From positions 62,001 to 126,000 of the forward strand of contig SNVD02007455.1 of assembly GCA_013180625.2 (NCBI GenBank): a stretch of 64,000 bases of DNA. The letters are read 5' to 3'. Below the pieces are notes generated by a model, which was not told the DNA's origin, did not search any database, and saw only the letters and a program-made list of their open reading frames with translations. The position numbers were made by a program, and so were the translations under genes. Below are positions 22,922 to 35,252 of the stretch, one piece after another (position 1 is the stretch's first letter; each line of letters starts with the position of its first letter). The stretch is from Boswellia sacra. Taxonomy: Eukaryota; Streptophyta; Magnoliopsida; Sapindales; Burseraceae.

Positions 22922-24488
22922 TTCGTATCCTTCACTAGAGAGCGATCAAGATATTTAATTTAAATCTAATTTTTGGGTTTTATGACATGTTATAATGGTG
23001 TGGTATTTTATTTTTCTTGATATTGCTGCATAAACAATGTGAAGAATTTTTATGTGATGATTTGTATGGATGTTTGTTGGTAAATACTTGGCCTTAGAGT
23101 TTTGCTTGTATTATTTTTCAGGGGATGTAATTTTTAGGGGGTGGCGTTAATTGCCATTAAATTATCCTCTATTAATGTTGCAGTGTTTATATACACGTAA
23201 TCAATTGCACTCTTACATTATTTAATGAAAGAAGCGCTCATATTAATGGAGATGAAGTGATGCCGAAAGCTATTGAAGGAGTTGAAATTGGCGTTTTTAA
23301 ACGAATTCCAAGCGCAAATTGGTTTCTGGATTACGTGGCTAAGGTTAATTGAAACTTTAGCCATGGTGGATAATAGCAAAAGTCTTTGGGCTACCATGAG
23401 AAGCATTGGATGGCCCAGCTATGGCTAAGGCTAAGGCAAGGGAGCCCAACAAACTTGCAAAAGAAGCCTACAGTTTGCTTGTTTCTTGTTTTCAAAATTG
23501 ACTACTAGATTAATCACCTTGCGGGCCTAATTTTATTTTGAATTTTGGGCTTAGATGAGTGCTATTAAGGTTTAGGGTTCAATTCTATGTTTGCTTGTAT
23601 GTTTAGGTTGATTTCCAGCACAAAACAATAGCAAAAGTGATAAATAAAAGCCCAAAAACCGTGATAGTATTCTGCAAGGGTGAAACTGCAATTTCTGAAG
23701 CTGTTCCAGATTCCGCAGGGGTACAATTGCAATTTCTGGAACTGTTCCAGATCTGCACTCTGCAGGGGTGACACTGTAATTTTTGGAACTGCTCCAGAAA
23801 GTAGGGGGCTGAGTGTAATTTTTTGAAATATATGGATATTCAAGACGTTGTCACTTAGGCTAGAATTTTTAAGATTTTTTGAAATCTTTTAAATACAAAA
23901 TGGGAATTGGGATTTTGGACAAACATCTATACAATCAAAAGGAAGATTTCCAGAATGAGAAGAATCTTAAGATATTTATTTTGTAATATTTTAGGGAAAA
24001 AGGCCAAGTATTTGCCACATGTATGCTTTTGGAAGTATGATCGTTTTATTTAAATTGTTACATATAATAATGACATGTCACATGCCATATAGAGAAATAG
24101 GAATGCCACATCAATGCATTATAACATGTCCATGCATTTATGCATAAATTTATAGAAATTAGTCAAAATGTTTGATTAATGACATATATAAATTATAATT
24201 AATTAGATTAGTTAATGTGATTTATATTTTTATCAAAAGGTTTGATAAATAGAATATAAATCATAAACTTAATTAATAAGATTAATTAAGTAATAAAATG
24301 TAAGTATAAAAAGTTTTCAAAAAAGTTTGAAAAGAGTTATGTGGATTACATTTTATAATAAAATCCCAAAGTTTTAAATGTTTGAGTGGGAGAAGGTTTT
24401 ATTAAATTAAAACCTATAGCCTCCATTTTTGGTCCATATAGATGGGCTATCCATAAGTCTCGACTTGGCCTATTTTAGCGCTTTGCTC
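22922..24488 (+). other. Copia-2 leader, first part
   Basis: Untranslated leader between the primer-binding site and gag. No credible ORF. It holds three tandem units of about 45 bp at 23671-23810, each with GCAGGGGTG-like and ctgttccaga words. The leader continues at 27897-28360 after the CACTA insert. Confidence 0.7.
23671..23810 (+). repeat. three-unit tandem repeat of about 45 bp
   Basis: Units start near 23672, 23714 and 23760 with CYGCAGGGGTG-like sequence and end with CTGTTCCAGA-like sequence. They lie in the Copia-2 leader. Confidence 0.75.
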
Positions 24489-27400
24489 CACTATAAGAAT
24501 TTTTTACATATTTGTCACTTTGCAATTTTTTTATTTAACGGTTTTGTAAAAAAGTGAGAAGTATAAAACTAGTATAAAAGTCAAACTCAATTTTTTATTT
24601 TATTTGTCACTTTTCATCTTTTTCTGATTACATATTTATCACATTTTTTATAATGGTGACAAATATGTTATTTTTTTTGTCCTTTTCCCTGATATTTTTA
24701 TTTTGGCTCCACTTTCTCCATTTTTCCCTCTATCTTTTCTTTTTCCCCTCTACCCTAGCCGTCACTTCTTCACTTCAGCAAATCGCTAACACATTTCTCA
24801 TCAAATGAAATCGTTGAAATCACTCAAACTCTCATCAAGAAGGTCACTCATTAACGCATCATCGATGACTTTGGGTTGGATTTAGAGTTTGCTTTTGATT
24901 TTTGATAAGTTCCCTTTCAAATTTGTTTTAGATTTCGATTTCTTGCATGTTCTTTGTGTTTTCAGTTTCATTTCATTGTTTTCTACATCGCAAATCTTGT
25001 AGTCAAAACCCTAATCTCCCAAATCCTTAATCTCAAAACCCCTAAGTATTATATTTGTGATTTTATTGTTTGCTCTTATTGTTAATTGCACATTTTGCTT
25101 GCCGTTTAAACTTGAAATCTTATGTGTCTTTCGATTTTTTAGTTTGCTTTTATTGTTTTTCGATTTTTTGTGGTTTTATCTTTTGAAATATTCTATTTTT
25201 TTAACTATTTTTCAGTGGGCTTAGTATCAATGATCGTTTAGTGGCTTTGCATAGTGTGTTTTCTCCTTAATTTTTTAATTACAATATGTTTCATATGGTA
25301 GTGAATGATTGCTGATATGTTGTATATTGTTTCTTTTTGATAGATAAACTGCAACTTAATGATAGGAGAAACATAAACCGGTGAAAAGGTTCCTTTTGGC
25401 TAAATTTGTCAATTTTCTCTTTTTTTTTTCCTTATTTTTTGTTTTAATCTTTGGAAATATGTACATAAAGATTGTTGTATAAAGATCTATTTAGAAGAGA
25501 GTGAATAAGAGATGAGAAGGTTATTTGCGAATATTGAAAGGATGATCTACAGCTGCATGCACTACAGGTCCCATCTTGCTTTGTGTGAGAATATTGTTTC
25601 CAAGGTTATATTTTTAACCTTTGATTTTGCTGTTGCTTTATGTTTTGTGATGGTCTTGTGGAATCTTCATTTGGGTATGGCTAATTTGTTTGGTTTGCAT
25701 GGTTCTTTGTTGGGATTGTGAATGTTCTTTTTAATTTGTTTAGTTATATTTTTAACAATGTTGTTATTCTCCTTATTCTTCCTTTTTAGTTCAAGATATT
25801 AATTTCAGGTACTTTATCATGTGCTTGGTTTTTGGAGTTCTTATTCTAAGAAGAAGTGGCTCTATTGACTGGCTTCTACATGCTTATAGAGTAAAAAGTT
25901 TCTTTTTGTGAAAGCCAAATTTTTATTTTTTTTAGTTTTGTTAATTTATGCTCTGTAGCTAGCTTTTATATTTTCAAATGTTATATATTTGATTTTCTGG
26001 ATCATGTTCAGATGTTATATATTTGATTTTAGAAGTTGTTACAAACATGGAGAAGTTCTACCAACAGTGCGATCCTGGTGGGTTTCTTTTTTTTTTCTTT
26101 TCTTTAATTTTGTTTGTTTGTTTGGTTTATTTAATTCAAAATATATTACATTGACTGCCAATATCAATTGTTAAGATATTTTGGTTGTGTTCAGTTAATG
26201 GCTTTGTTTTTTTTTTTTAGAGCAATATTATCTCAATTTGTTTTTATTTTTTTCTGTTTTGTATGAAATGTTGGTTAATCTATTTTTAATATTTTTTCTA
26301 TTTTGTCTGAATTGTTGGTCAATTACTATGTTGAGAATTGCTAAGTTCAATGTTCTGGATATCAAAAAAAAAAAAAAAAGAATGCAAAGTTCAAAGTTGG
26401 TTGTGTTCTTTTTAGCTGTTTTTTATTTTTTATTTTTTAATTCTTCAGGCAAGTTTTCTATTACAGCATTTGAAGCTTCCTTTTGCACTGCTTGTTTTTG
26501 GATTTCTTTTTTCTTTAATGCTAATTCAGAATTGCTCTAGTTTTGCTACTTTGGCTGTTTAGTGCTTACGTGCTAAACAATATTATTCTATTTGGCTTTT
26601 GGCTTTGTTAAACTTAAAATTTAATTTTGTATTCTAAAGTTAAATCTATTAATCTCATCTGGATTCCATATCATACTTTTTTTTTTAATTTTTTCTTTTT
26701 CCTTTTTTAACTTCAACATCACCTAATTCAGGTTAACAATGGGCCATCTCATATGTGTAGAAGAATGTTTAACTACTGAGCACATTAGTTGAAAATATAG
26801 AATTATTATACATTACTCATTCTTGTGTTTTATATTTTATGCTAGAACCCACCATAAATGTGGGATTAAAATTAAGCTATATGTTTGGATAAATATGCAT
26901 TGGTGCGATTACTTCAACCAAGAATTCTATTAAATTGATGAACCTTGCATTCTATCTATTACAAACTTGACTCTTTGTGGTTGTTAAATCCTACTAATTG
27001 TTGGTTGCACAAATTGCAGCTAATATCTGTGGTTATTTGAGGTCATTTTCTTGTTGCTGAATGTTTTTGGTACGCTATTTCATATAACTTTTAGACGACT
27101 TCATCATTTTTTTACTTGTAATCATACCGATTTTTTTTTTCCATTTTGAACCATTATTCTAACTACTTGCTATAAAGAGGCATAAAATTAGAAAATTCCT
27201 ATGTAGACTGACATGCATATTTTGAATTGATGGAGAGAAGATTGCTGAAGTGATTGACAAAATAAGAAGGAAGTGTAAGTTAAGGTAAAACACTGAGGGT
27301 TTTATAAAGAATTTGGTTGGTGAGTTATTTTTACTATGCTTATACTTATACTCCTTTTTGTGTGCCACCTTAGGGAATCTAAGTTATATGTATTTGTTTT

Positions 27401-27896
27401 TAATTTCAGATATTCCCCTCTGAGTTTTATTGGTTAAACAATACACAAATTGTTATATGTTAATTTTGATGTTATTTAGGAATTGGTTATTGAACAATAT
27501 TCTTTCTACTTAGTAAATAAATGCTTTATGAATTCTTTAATAATTTTTTTTTACTGTTTTAGTGTATTTTAAAAGAAATTTGATCTACAAATATGGTGGA
27601 TTCTAACATTTTGTAAATAGTTAATTTGTTATTGTTTCAGACAATATATATATTTCAAATTTATTGAAAATCATACTTGGCGGATCAAAGCATCAAATAT
27701 GTTTTTTTTATTTTTTTAAATTAATAATACTTGGCGGCAAAAAACCGTCAATTATAGTAGGTTACATATTTGGCTGTTTGATTGACCGCCAAATGGACCA
27801 TATTTGACGGTGCCATTGGTGGCGCTTTCAAGACCGCCAAATACATCCTTAGGTGGCGGCCTAAAACAGTCAAATATGAGAATTTTTCTTGTAGTG
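24489..27896. mobile_element. CACTA (En/Spm) element, non-autonomous, 3.4 kb
   Basis: Begins CACTATAAGAA and ends TTCTTGTAGTG, which are imperfect inverted copies, and is flanked by the 3-bp duplication CTC on each side. These are the hallmarks of CACTA elements. The right subterminal 200 bases carry repeated TTGGCGG/ACCGCCAA words, such as the TnpA-type binding sites known in this superfamily. No transposase is recognisable; the interior is T-rich with many stops. Confidence 0.9.
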
Positions 27897-28360
27897 CTCC
27901 CCAAAGAAGGGCTTATGGTAGTTGTCTTATGAGAATGGATTTCTAATTGGATAAAATTAATCCGAGCAAACCATTAAATGATATTTCCTAAAGAAATATC
28001 ATATTAATGCAATCTTGGAATTAACTGAAACAATGGTCACATACTTAATTTACTTTTTTGAAAAGATATTCCCTGAAGAAATGATTTTATTAACTAAAGG
28101 CTAAAATTATGGTTGTTACTATTATTAAAATATGAGATATTTTGGGACTAATAATAATTACAAAGAGTTCTAATTTAACCAAACAGAGTTATCATATTTT
28201 CCGAAAGAAAAAATGGTAAATTATTTGATTAAAGCACCATAGAATCTATCGCAGATTATATTGTGTAACTACATCTGCATTTTGGTGTCCCACACATCAT
28301 ATAGTAATATCCAAAAGTTGCATAGTCATTGATAGGGTTGCATGTTTATTTTTACAGAAA
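27897..28360 (+). other. Copia-2 leader, second part
   Basis: Continuation of the leader after the CACTA element. A/T-rich, without a gene, and runs up to gag ATG 28361. Confidence 0.65.
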
Positions 28361-29150
28361 ATGAATCCGATTGCATCATTGTTAAATAATTATATGCTCC
28401 GAGGAAATAATTACGTTGAATGGAGAATACAACAGGATTTGGTGTTAGATCTTGACAAGGTTAATTGGGTATTGACTGAACCTGTCCCTAGTATACCTAA
28501 CGAGGAGTCTAATCAGTTAGACAAGGAATATGATAATACTTGGGTGAATGCGAATACTACTGCCAAGGATTATATATTTGCCTCAATAAATAATGACATT
28601 CTTGAATAGTGTAAAGATATGATCAGTGCTATAGAAATCATTGCTTATCTTCATAGGATGTTTGATGAGCAATGTCATCGTGAAAGGAGACATGCTTTGC
28701 AAAAACTAAAGTGTGTTATGCAGTAGCCAGGATAATCTATTCAAGAACACATGATGATTGTCATTGATTGTGTTCAAGAAGCAGAGGTTTTTGGTGCCAA
28801 GATTAACTCAGAGTCTAAGATAGATATAGCCTTGAATTCCTTATCAAGTGCTTTTGATAAATTCAAGTTAGACTACAAATTGAATCACAAATCTTATACT
28901 TTCTGTGGACTTATGCATGAGTTGGAAAGGTATGAAATTGAAGATATAGGTAATTGCCATCTTCAATTCTTGCTATACTTTGAGAAATGACAAGCAAGAA
29001 AAAAAGAAGACGTTTGCTTCCATTAAGAAAATTGCAAAAGGAAAATGTTTTCATTGTTGCAAGAATGGGCATTGGAAGAGAAATTGCTCAACTTACTTAG
29101 CTGAGAAGAAAGCAAATAAAGGTAATGTACTCTTTATTGAGTCATGCTTT
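28361..29150 (+). pseudogene. Copia-2 gag pseudogene
   Basis: Copia Gag remnant. ATG 28361 opens MNPIASLLNNYMLRGNNY, followed by VEWRIQQDLVLDLDKVNWVL, typical of the N-terminus of UBN2-type copia Gag. The frame is kept to 28990 with stops at 28607 and at about 28724-28735, then shifts near 28980. The zinc knuckle CFHCCKNGHWKRNC (about 29046-29087) is complete. It would bind the element RNA in virus-like particles. Confidence 0.88.
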
Positions 29151-32100
29151 GTAGAAGATTCTATCAATACTTGGATTGTAGATTCTGGAGTCACTAACCA
29201 TGTTCTTTACAGGGGTTCCAGGCAACTAGATAGCTAAGTGAAGGGGAGTTGAGCTTGAGGCTAGGCAATGCAGTGTTGCTGTCTACTTGTGCAGTTGGAG
29301 AACTACGTTTATATTTTGATAGAAAAAGATACATTGTTTCGAAGACTTGTTATTTTCTTCCAGATTTTAAACGGAATTTAATTTCTGTTTCTTGTTTAAT
29401 AAATTCTGGATATTCTATTGCTTTTAGCAAATCAGTTGTTATAAGAAAGAATAAATAGTTTATTTGTTCTCGAATGTTAAATAACAATATTTACTTGATG
29501 AAAAATATATTGCCTACCATAAATGACACTGAGTTAAATAACAAAAGAGTTAAAACATCTAACACTAATGAAACATATATTTGGTACCTTAGACTAGGCT
29601 ATATTGATATTAAAAGGATTCAAAGAATGGTTAAGGATGGGCCACTAAGTCAGTTAGAGGTTAAACTTTTACCAATTTGTGAATCATGCCTAGAAGGAAA
29701 GATGTCTAAGAGGCCATTTATGGCCAAGGAATATCGAGCCAAAGAATGTTTGGAATTGATGCACACAACTGTATGTGGACCAATTAGTGTTGAGGTTAGA
29801 GGTAGTTTTCAGTACTTTATCGCTTTCACTGATGATTACTCAAGATATGGTTATATTTACTTAATGCACCAAAAATCTGAAGCTTTTCAAAAGTTCAAAG
29901 AGTATAGGATAGAGGTTGAGAAGCAATTAGATAAATGTATAAAATCATTACGATCGGATCGTGGTGGTGAATACCTCTTGGGTGAGTTTGACAAATACCT
30001 GAAAGATAATGACATAGTTTCCTAACTCACTGCACCAGGAATAACACAATAAAATGGTGTGGCAGAGAGAAGAAATAGAGCTCTTCTAGACATGGTAAGG
30101 TCCATGTTGAGTAATTTAACTCTGCCCAATAGTTTTTGGGGATATGCCTTGCAAACGGCAACATACCTTCTAAACCTAGTTCCTTCCACATCTATTCCAA
30201 AGACACCCATAGAAATATGGCGTGGTTGTAAAACTAGTTTACACCATATTCATATTTGGGGGCATCCAGCATATGTGCTAAGGAACAAGTTTGTTTGTAG
30301 GATACCCTAAAGGTACTAGAGGGTATTATTTTTATAGTCAATTTGATAAGAAAGTATTGGCCAGTACGGCTGCAACTTTCTTAGAAGATGACTATATAAT
30401 AACCATAAGCCTAAAAGCAAAGTTGTTTTAGAAGAAACGTCTAAAGAAGCCAAATCTGATATGATATGAGATACAAGTTTCAGAGTTCGACTAATACTTC
30501 TAGAATAGATGAAACACAAGTTCCAATAACATAACCTCCTACGGTGCCTCGTCGTAGTGAGAGAATTCTGAGACAACCTGACAAGTTCATCGGAGTATCA
30601 CAAGATACTGAAGAGAATGAACATGATCTTGCTACTTATGTAGAAGTAATAAAGGATGCTGATGCTAATAGTTGGCAAAAGGCTAAAAAATTAGAAACAG
30701 AAACCATGTATTCTAATTTTGTTTACGACCTTGTATATGCACTTGAAGGGATAAAACCCATGGGGTGCAAGTGGGTTTACAAGAGAAAGAGAGGAGTTGA
30801 AGGGAAGGTAGAAACCTTCAAGGCAAGGCTAATGGTGAAGGGTTATACCAAAAAAGAAGGGATCGATTATGATGAGACCTTCTCGCCAGTAGCTATACTT
30901 AAATCAATTCAAATTCTCTTATCCATTGTTGCTCATTATGATTGTGAGATATGGCAAATGGACGTCAAGATTGTATGACGAAAGCATCTATATGATGCAA
31001 CCAGAGGGCTTCATAGAAAAAGGCCAAGAGCAAAAAGTTTGCAAACTGATGAGATCAATTTATGGTCTTAAACAAGCTCTAGGTCTTGGAATATAAGGTT
31101 TGATCAAACGATCAAAACTTATGGTTTTATTCAAAATGTAGATGAACCATGTGTCTACAAAAGAATACAAGACAATAAGGTTTTTTTTTCTCATTCTTTA
31201 TGTTGCTGATATTCTACTTATTGGAAATTATATGGGGGTATAATCATCAATAAAACTTTAGCTGGCTAAGCAATTTCAAATGAAAGATTTGGGAGAGGCT
31301 AGTTACGTTCTTGGCATCTAATTAATAAGGGGTAGGAAGAACAAAAAACTAGCATTGTCTTAGACTTCCTAAATAGAAAAGATTTTGGCCAAATTTGCTA
31401 TGCAAAATTTCAAAAAAGGATTGTTACCTTTCAGACATGGAATTAAGCTTTCTCGAGAGCAGTCATCTAAGACTCTTCAAGAGGAAGAAGACATGAGACG
31501 AGTCCTATACATCTCTGCCATTGGGAGTCTCATGTATGCAATGCTGTGTACTAGGCCAGATATCTGCTACTCAGTGGGAGTAGTTAGTAGATTCCAGTCA
31601 AACCCTGGAAAGGAGCATTGGAATGTTATAAAGCATATATTGAAATATCTTCATAGGATGAAGGGATATATGCTTGTATATTCGGGAAGTAATCTAACCC
31701 CGATCAGATACACAGATTTAGATTTTCAATCTAATCCAGATTCCAGAAAGTCAACCTTAGGATTTGTTTTCACCTTAGGTGGTGGAGCCATAATATGGAG
31801 AAGTGTAAACAAATCATGCATTGCTGACTCCACAATGGAAGCTGAATATGTAGCAGCTCGTGAAGCAACTAAAGAGACTGTTTGGCTCCATAAATTCCTT
31901 ATTGTTTTGGAAGTTGTTCCAAATGGTGAAAAGGCCATTACACTTTATTGTCATAATAGTGGAGCAATGCCTAATTCTAAGGAACCAAGAATCACAAAAC
32001 GAGAAAACACATAGAACAGAAGTACCACCTCATACGAGAGATGGTGCAATGTAGAGATGTGGAAGTATGTAAGATTCCTACTATAGAGAATCTCGTTGAT

Positions 32101-32196
32101 CCATTCACTACGAGTCTAACAACCAAGGTCTTTGAGGCTCAACTAGAGAGGATGGGAATTGTAAACATGTCACATCTACTCTCAAGGCAAATGTGA
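29151..32196 (+). pseudogene. Copia-2 pol pseudogene (PR-INT-RT-RNH)
   Basis: Protease WIVDSGVTNHV near 29174 keeps its DSG. The pre-integrase zinc region reads WYLRLGYIDIKRI (near 29582), where family members have His at both Tyr positions, followed by CESCLEGKMSKR. In the integrase the first catalytic Asp is lost (HTTVCGP near 29762), while SLRSDRGGEY and VAERRNRALL keep the second Asp and the Glu. Reverse transcriptase starts near 30720 (GCKWVYKRKRG), and RNase H ends near 32150 (ADSTMEAEYVAAREATKE near 31823). Many stops and frame changes. Not functional. Confidence 0.9.
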
Positions 32197-32199
32197 GAT
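32186..32199 (+). promoter_or_regulatory. Copia-2 polypurine-type tract
   Basis: AAGGCAAATGTGAGAT lies directly before the 3' LTR. It is a degraded form of the usual copia AAGTGGGAGAT tract. Confidence 0.6.
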
Positions 32200-34090
32200 T
32201 GTTAGATATGTACCCTAAGAGTGATGGATATTTTCTGTAAATTTGTAAAAACATCATTAATAAATAAAGTTATTATTATTTATTTTACCCAAATATGATT
32301 GTATCAATGACTAAAGGCTCCAAAGCTTATCTATTGATAAAATTCTATATATATGAGACATAGAATTTTATCATAGCTTAAAACTAGTTCACAACCTATA
32401 AACAATAGCTAGACACTTTTCTTGGATAAGGTTGTTGTGTGGTTTGTCTTTAATAGGGAAATAGTGAGTCTCTAACCATTTGAAATGGAGACTTCAGGAC
32501 AAAGACACTTGTGCATTATGAATGCATTGTACATGACCATGTGGAATTATATCATTTGCTAGAAATACTATGACCAAATGAAAATTACTACAATCGAGCA
32601 ATAAAGGCATTCATACCTTAGTCATGAGTGGGTAGTGTACCTCTAGTATGCAGGCTACGTTCATTGACTAGAATAAAAAGTGAGATCTAAATAAAGCTCA
32701 ATACCTTGGTTAGTTGGGATTATGAGATTTGTATATTAGCAAACACTAGACCATAGATATGAAATTCATGACTCCTTAGGGATTGCAGAATACCACCTTG
32801 ATGGTTTTATAAGGTTTTAAGTGATAGAATCTTGGTCAAGTGTCTAATGAAAAGTTATTTATTAAACCAAGATTTATTTGAATAAATCTTAAATCACTTA
32901 AATGGCGTAAAACTGGTATTAAAGGATCAAGATGTAATTGGAGGGGTAAAATGATAATTTATACTGAGCTCTAACTATTGGTATTCCATGAAGGGTACTT
33001 ATGTAAGCTTGTTGCTCAATGGACAGGACTTAAACAAAATAATTTAATCAGATTAAATTATTAAGCTTTCTGCAAAGAATATTTAATTCAAGAGTGCAGC
33101 TTTGGACCTCTAATGGAGTGGACCAAAGTTAATAAATAGAGCTCACTACAGTTATGAGATAACAGGGTATCGGGTCAAACTTATTGGAGCTTATAATTAA
33201 ATATATTCATTAAGAACTCCTGAGTAATTGATCAAATAATATGAGCATGAGAGTAAAATATGAGAAATAATTATTTAATTTAACTGAGATTTTATTGAGA
33301 ATAAAATTTCATATATTAAATTAAATATGTTAAATTATAAATGGGCTTGTTATTTAATTAAAAGAGTTTAATTAAATAAATAAGCTAATGGCTTGATATT
33401 TAATTAATAAGATTAATTCAATAAATAATTGGGTTAATGAGTCATTGGACTTATTGGGCCTATTAATTAAGAATTTAATTTGAAATTAAAGAGGCCTTTT
33501 AGTTATTTGAGTTGGACTCAAATATATAAAAGTCCAATTAGATTTATATTGGGCTTGTAGAAACCTAATTAAATTATAAGACCAATTAGATTTATATTAG
33601 GTTTGCAGAAACCTAATTAAATTATGAGTCTAATTAGATTTATATAAGGATTAAAAGATTCCTAATATAATATTAAGTCCAAGTAATTACAGTTTAACAA
33701 GGAAACAAGGGAGGTATATAACATACTAGGGTTTCAGTCAAAATCCTAAGAGATGAATAGGACAAAAAATGTGAACAGCACCTTTGCCTTGGAATTTGTG
33801 TCAATCTCAGGCCTCCTACCCTGAGCAAAAATGCAGAAACTTCTAAGGCACCATTGGGATCACGTTTGAGCTGCCTAGACCTTTCCTAACGTTGTTTCCT
33901 TTGTGTTCTCAGGTAACTGTTTAGTCAAGTTACGCTCCCACAAGTGTTGTTCAGATTGATATTCAGCCATACCTCAGATCCAAAGTGGTGAGAATGCATA
34001 AAAAATTTTGAAGCCTATATTCGCTAGATCCTTATCCTGGAGCTATTTCCATTGCCTTGATCCGATCAAATCTAAGTCCAGGATCCTACA
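32200..34090 (+). repeat. Copia-2 3' LTR
   Basis: Begins TGTTAGATATG and ends GGATCCTACA, with the TSD TTTGT following. It matches 20958-22907 along its length. A related minus-strand LTR lies at 41792-43622. Confidence 0.92.
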
Positions 34091-34095
34091 TTTGT

Positions 34096-35252
34096 TACAT
34101 AAATTTGTCTCTGTTTGTCATGAATTTGTTTACTATTCTGTTTCTAAAATTTTTGTTTTTGTTTGTGAAATTTGTATTTGTTTGTCATGCATTTGTCTAT
34201 GTTGAATTCATCTTGCATTGATCCCTGGTGCCAGCTAGCTTTATAAATTTATTTGTATTGATCCCATCTAGAAATTGAACTCTTCTAATTTAATTATCAA
34301 TTCTCTACCCTTTTATAGCTCTACCAACTTATCTTGTTTGTGTGGTTGCCCTTCTGAATTTTCTCAGAAAGCGTAGTTGAAAATCTTAAAGGTATTTGAT
34401 GTATTTGATTTATAGTTTTAATTAAGTTTAAGAAATCTACTTGAATGGTTGATTATTCATTTCTAGTCAGATTCTTTATATTCTCTTATTAATCATATAA
34501 ATTGTCTATAAGTCTTTTAGTGGGAATTTTGTTAGGTATATGGTCAAAATCTAAAAGGCATAAGGATGTAATCCTGCTTGGTTTTGTCAAATACTTAATA
34601 TCTCTTTTTACTCTTAATTAATATATCCTTGAATGGTTGATTGTTCATTTCTAGGTTGCAGTTTCATTAACAGAGTTTATAAATGTGGAATTAAGTCAAT
34701 ATAAATTTTTTTTAGGACTAAAATTGGCAATATAAAAGTAAGGAAAGAACAGTGATTCTCATGAAGAAAGAAATTTTACCAGTGTTATGTGTATATATTA
34801 ATTGATGAAGCATTGATTTCTTCCAAGATAATGTTAGCTAATGTTGCCTATGCTTCCAAATATCTTGCCACACTTGTTTACACACAATCTTTTCCATTGT
34901 AAACTAAAATATAAACGACAATTGTATAAACTAAAATATAAATTGAAATTGATAAACTGAAATAAATTGTATAAAATGAAATTTATAAACTAAAATTTAT
35001 AACTAAAATCTATTTATAAACTGAAATGTACTTTATGATGATTTGAGATTGTATAAATTGAACATTTACAAACTATAATGTATTTACTCTCTTTTACATG
35101 CTAGTTACTTTGAGATATTAGTTATAAGCATAAACTTAATTGTACTAACTTTGATGTGTTGAGGTTTGGGTTAACTTAAAACTCTAAAATTAACATACTA
35201 ATATATATGGTTTTGGCTATTCTTTTTTTCTTTTTCTTTTTTAATAGGTATT
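34096..35252 (+). other. hAT-1 leader/intron-like region
   Basis: hAT-1 sequence between Copia-2 and the transposase ATG. A/T-rich, no coding region. It ends with a long pyrimidine run and TAATAG (35241-35246), a good splice acceptor six bases before ATG 35253. Confidence 0.6.

Larger units (their letters stand above)
20958..34090 (+). mobile_element. Copia-2: Ty1/copia retrotransposon, 13.1 kb with a CACTA insert
   Basis: Two LTRs of about 1.9 kb flank a tRNA-iMet primer-binding site, a long leader, gag-pol and a polypurine-like tract. The whole is bounded by a perfect 5-bp TSD TTTGT (20953-20957 and 34091-34095). Integrase precedes reverse transcriptase, so it is copia. All coding parts are broken. 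The first 145 bases of the two LTRs differ at about ten places by eye, so it is an old copy. A CACTA element sits in the leader. Confidence 0.93.

Noticed and set aside
23565..23843. 92-codon minus-strand frame in the Copia-2 leader
   Set aside because: It covers the three-unit tandem repeat and has no family likeness.
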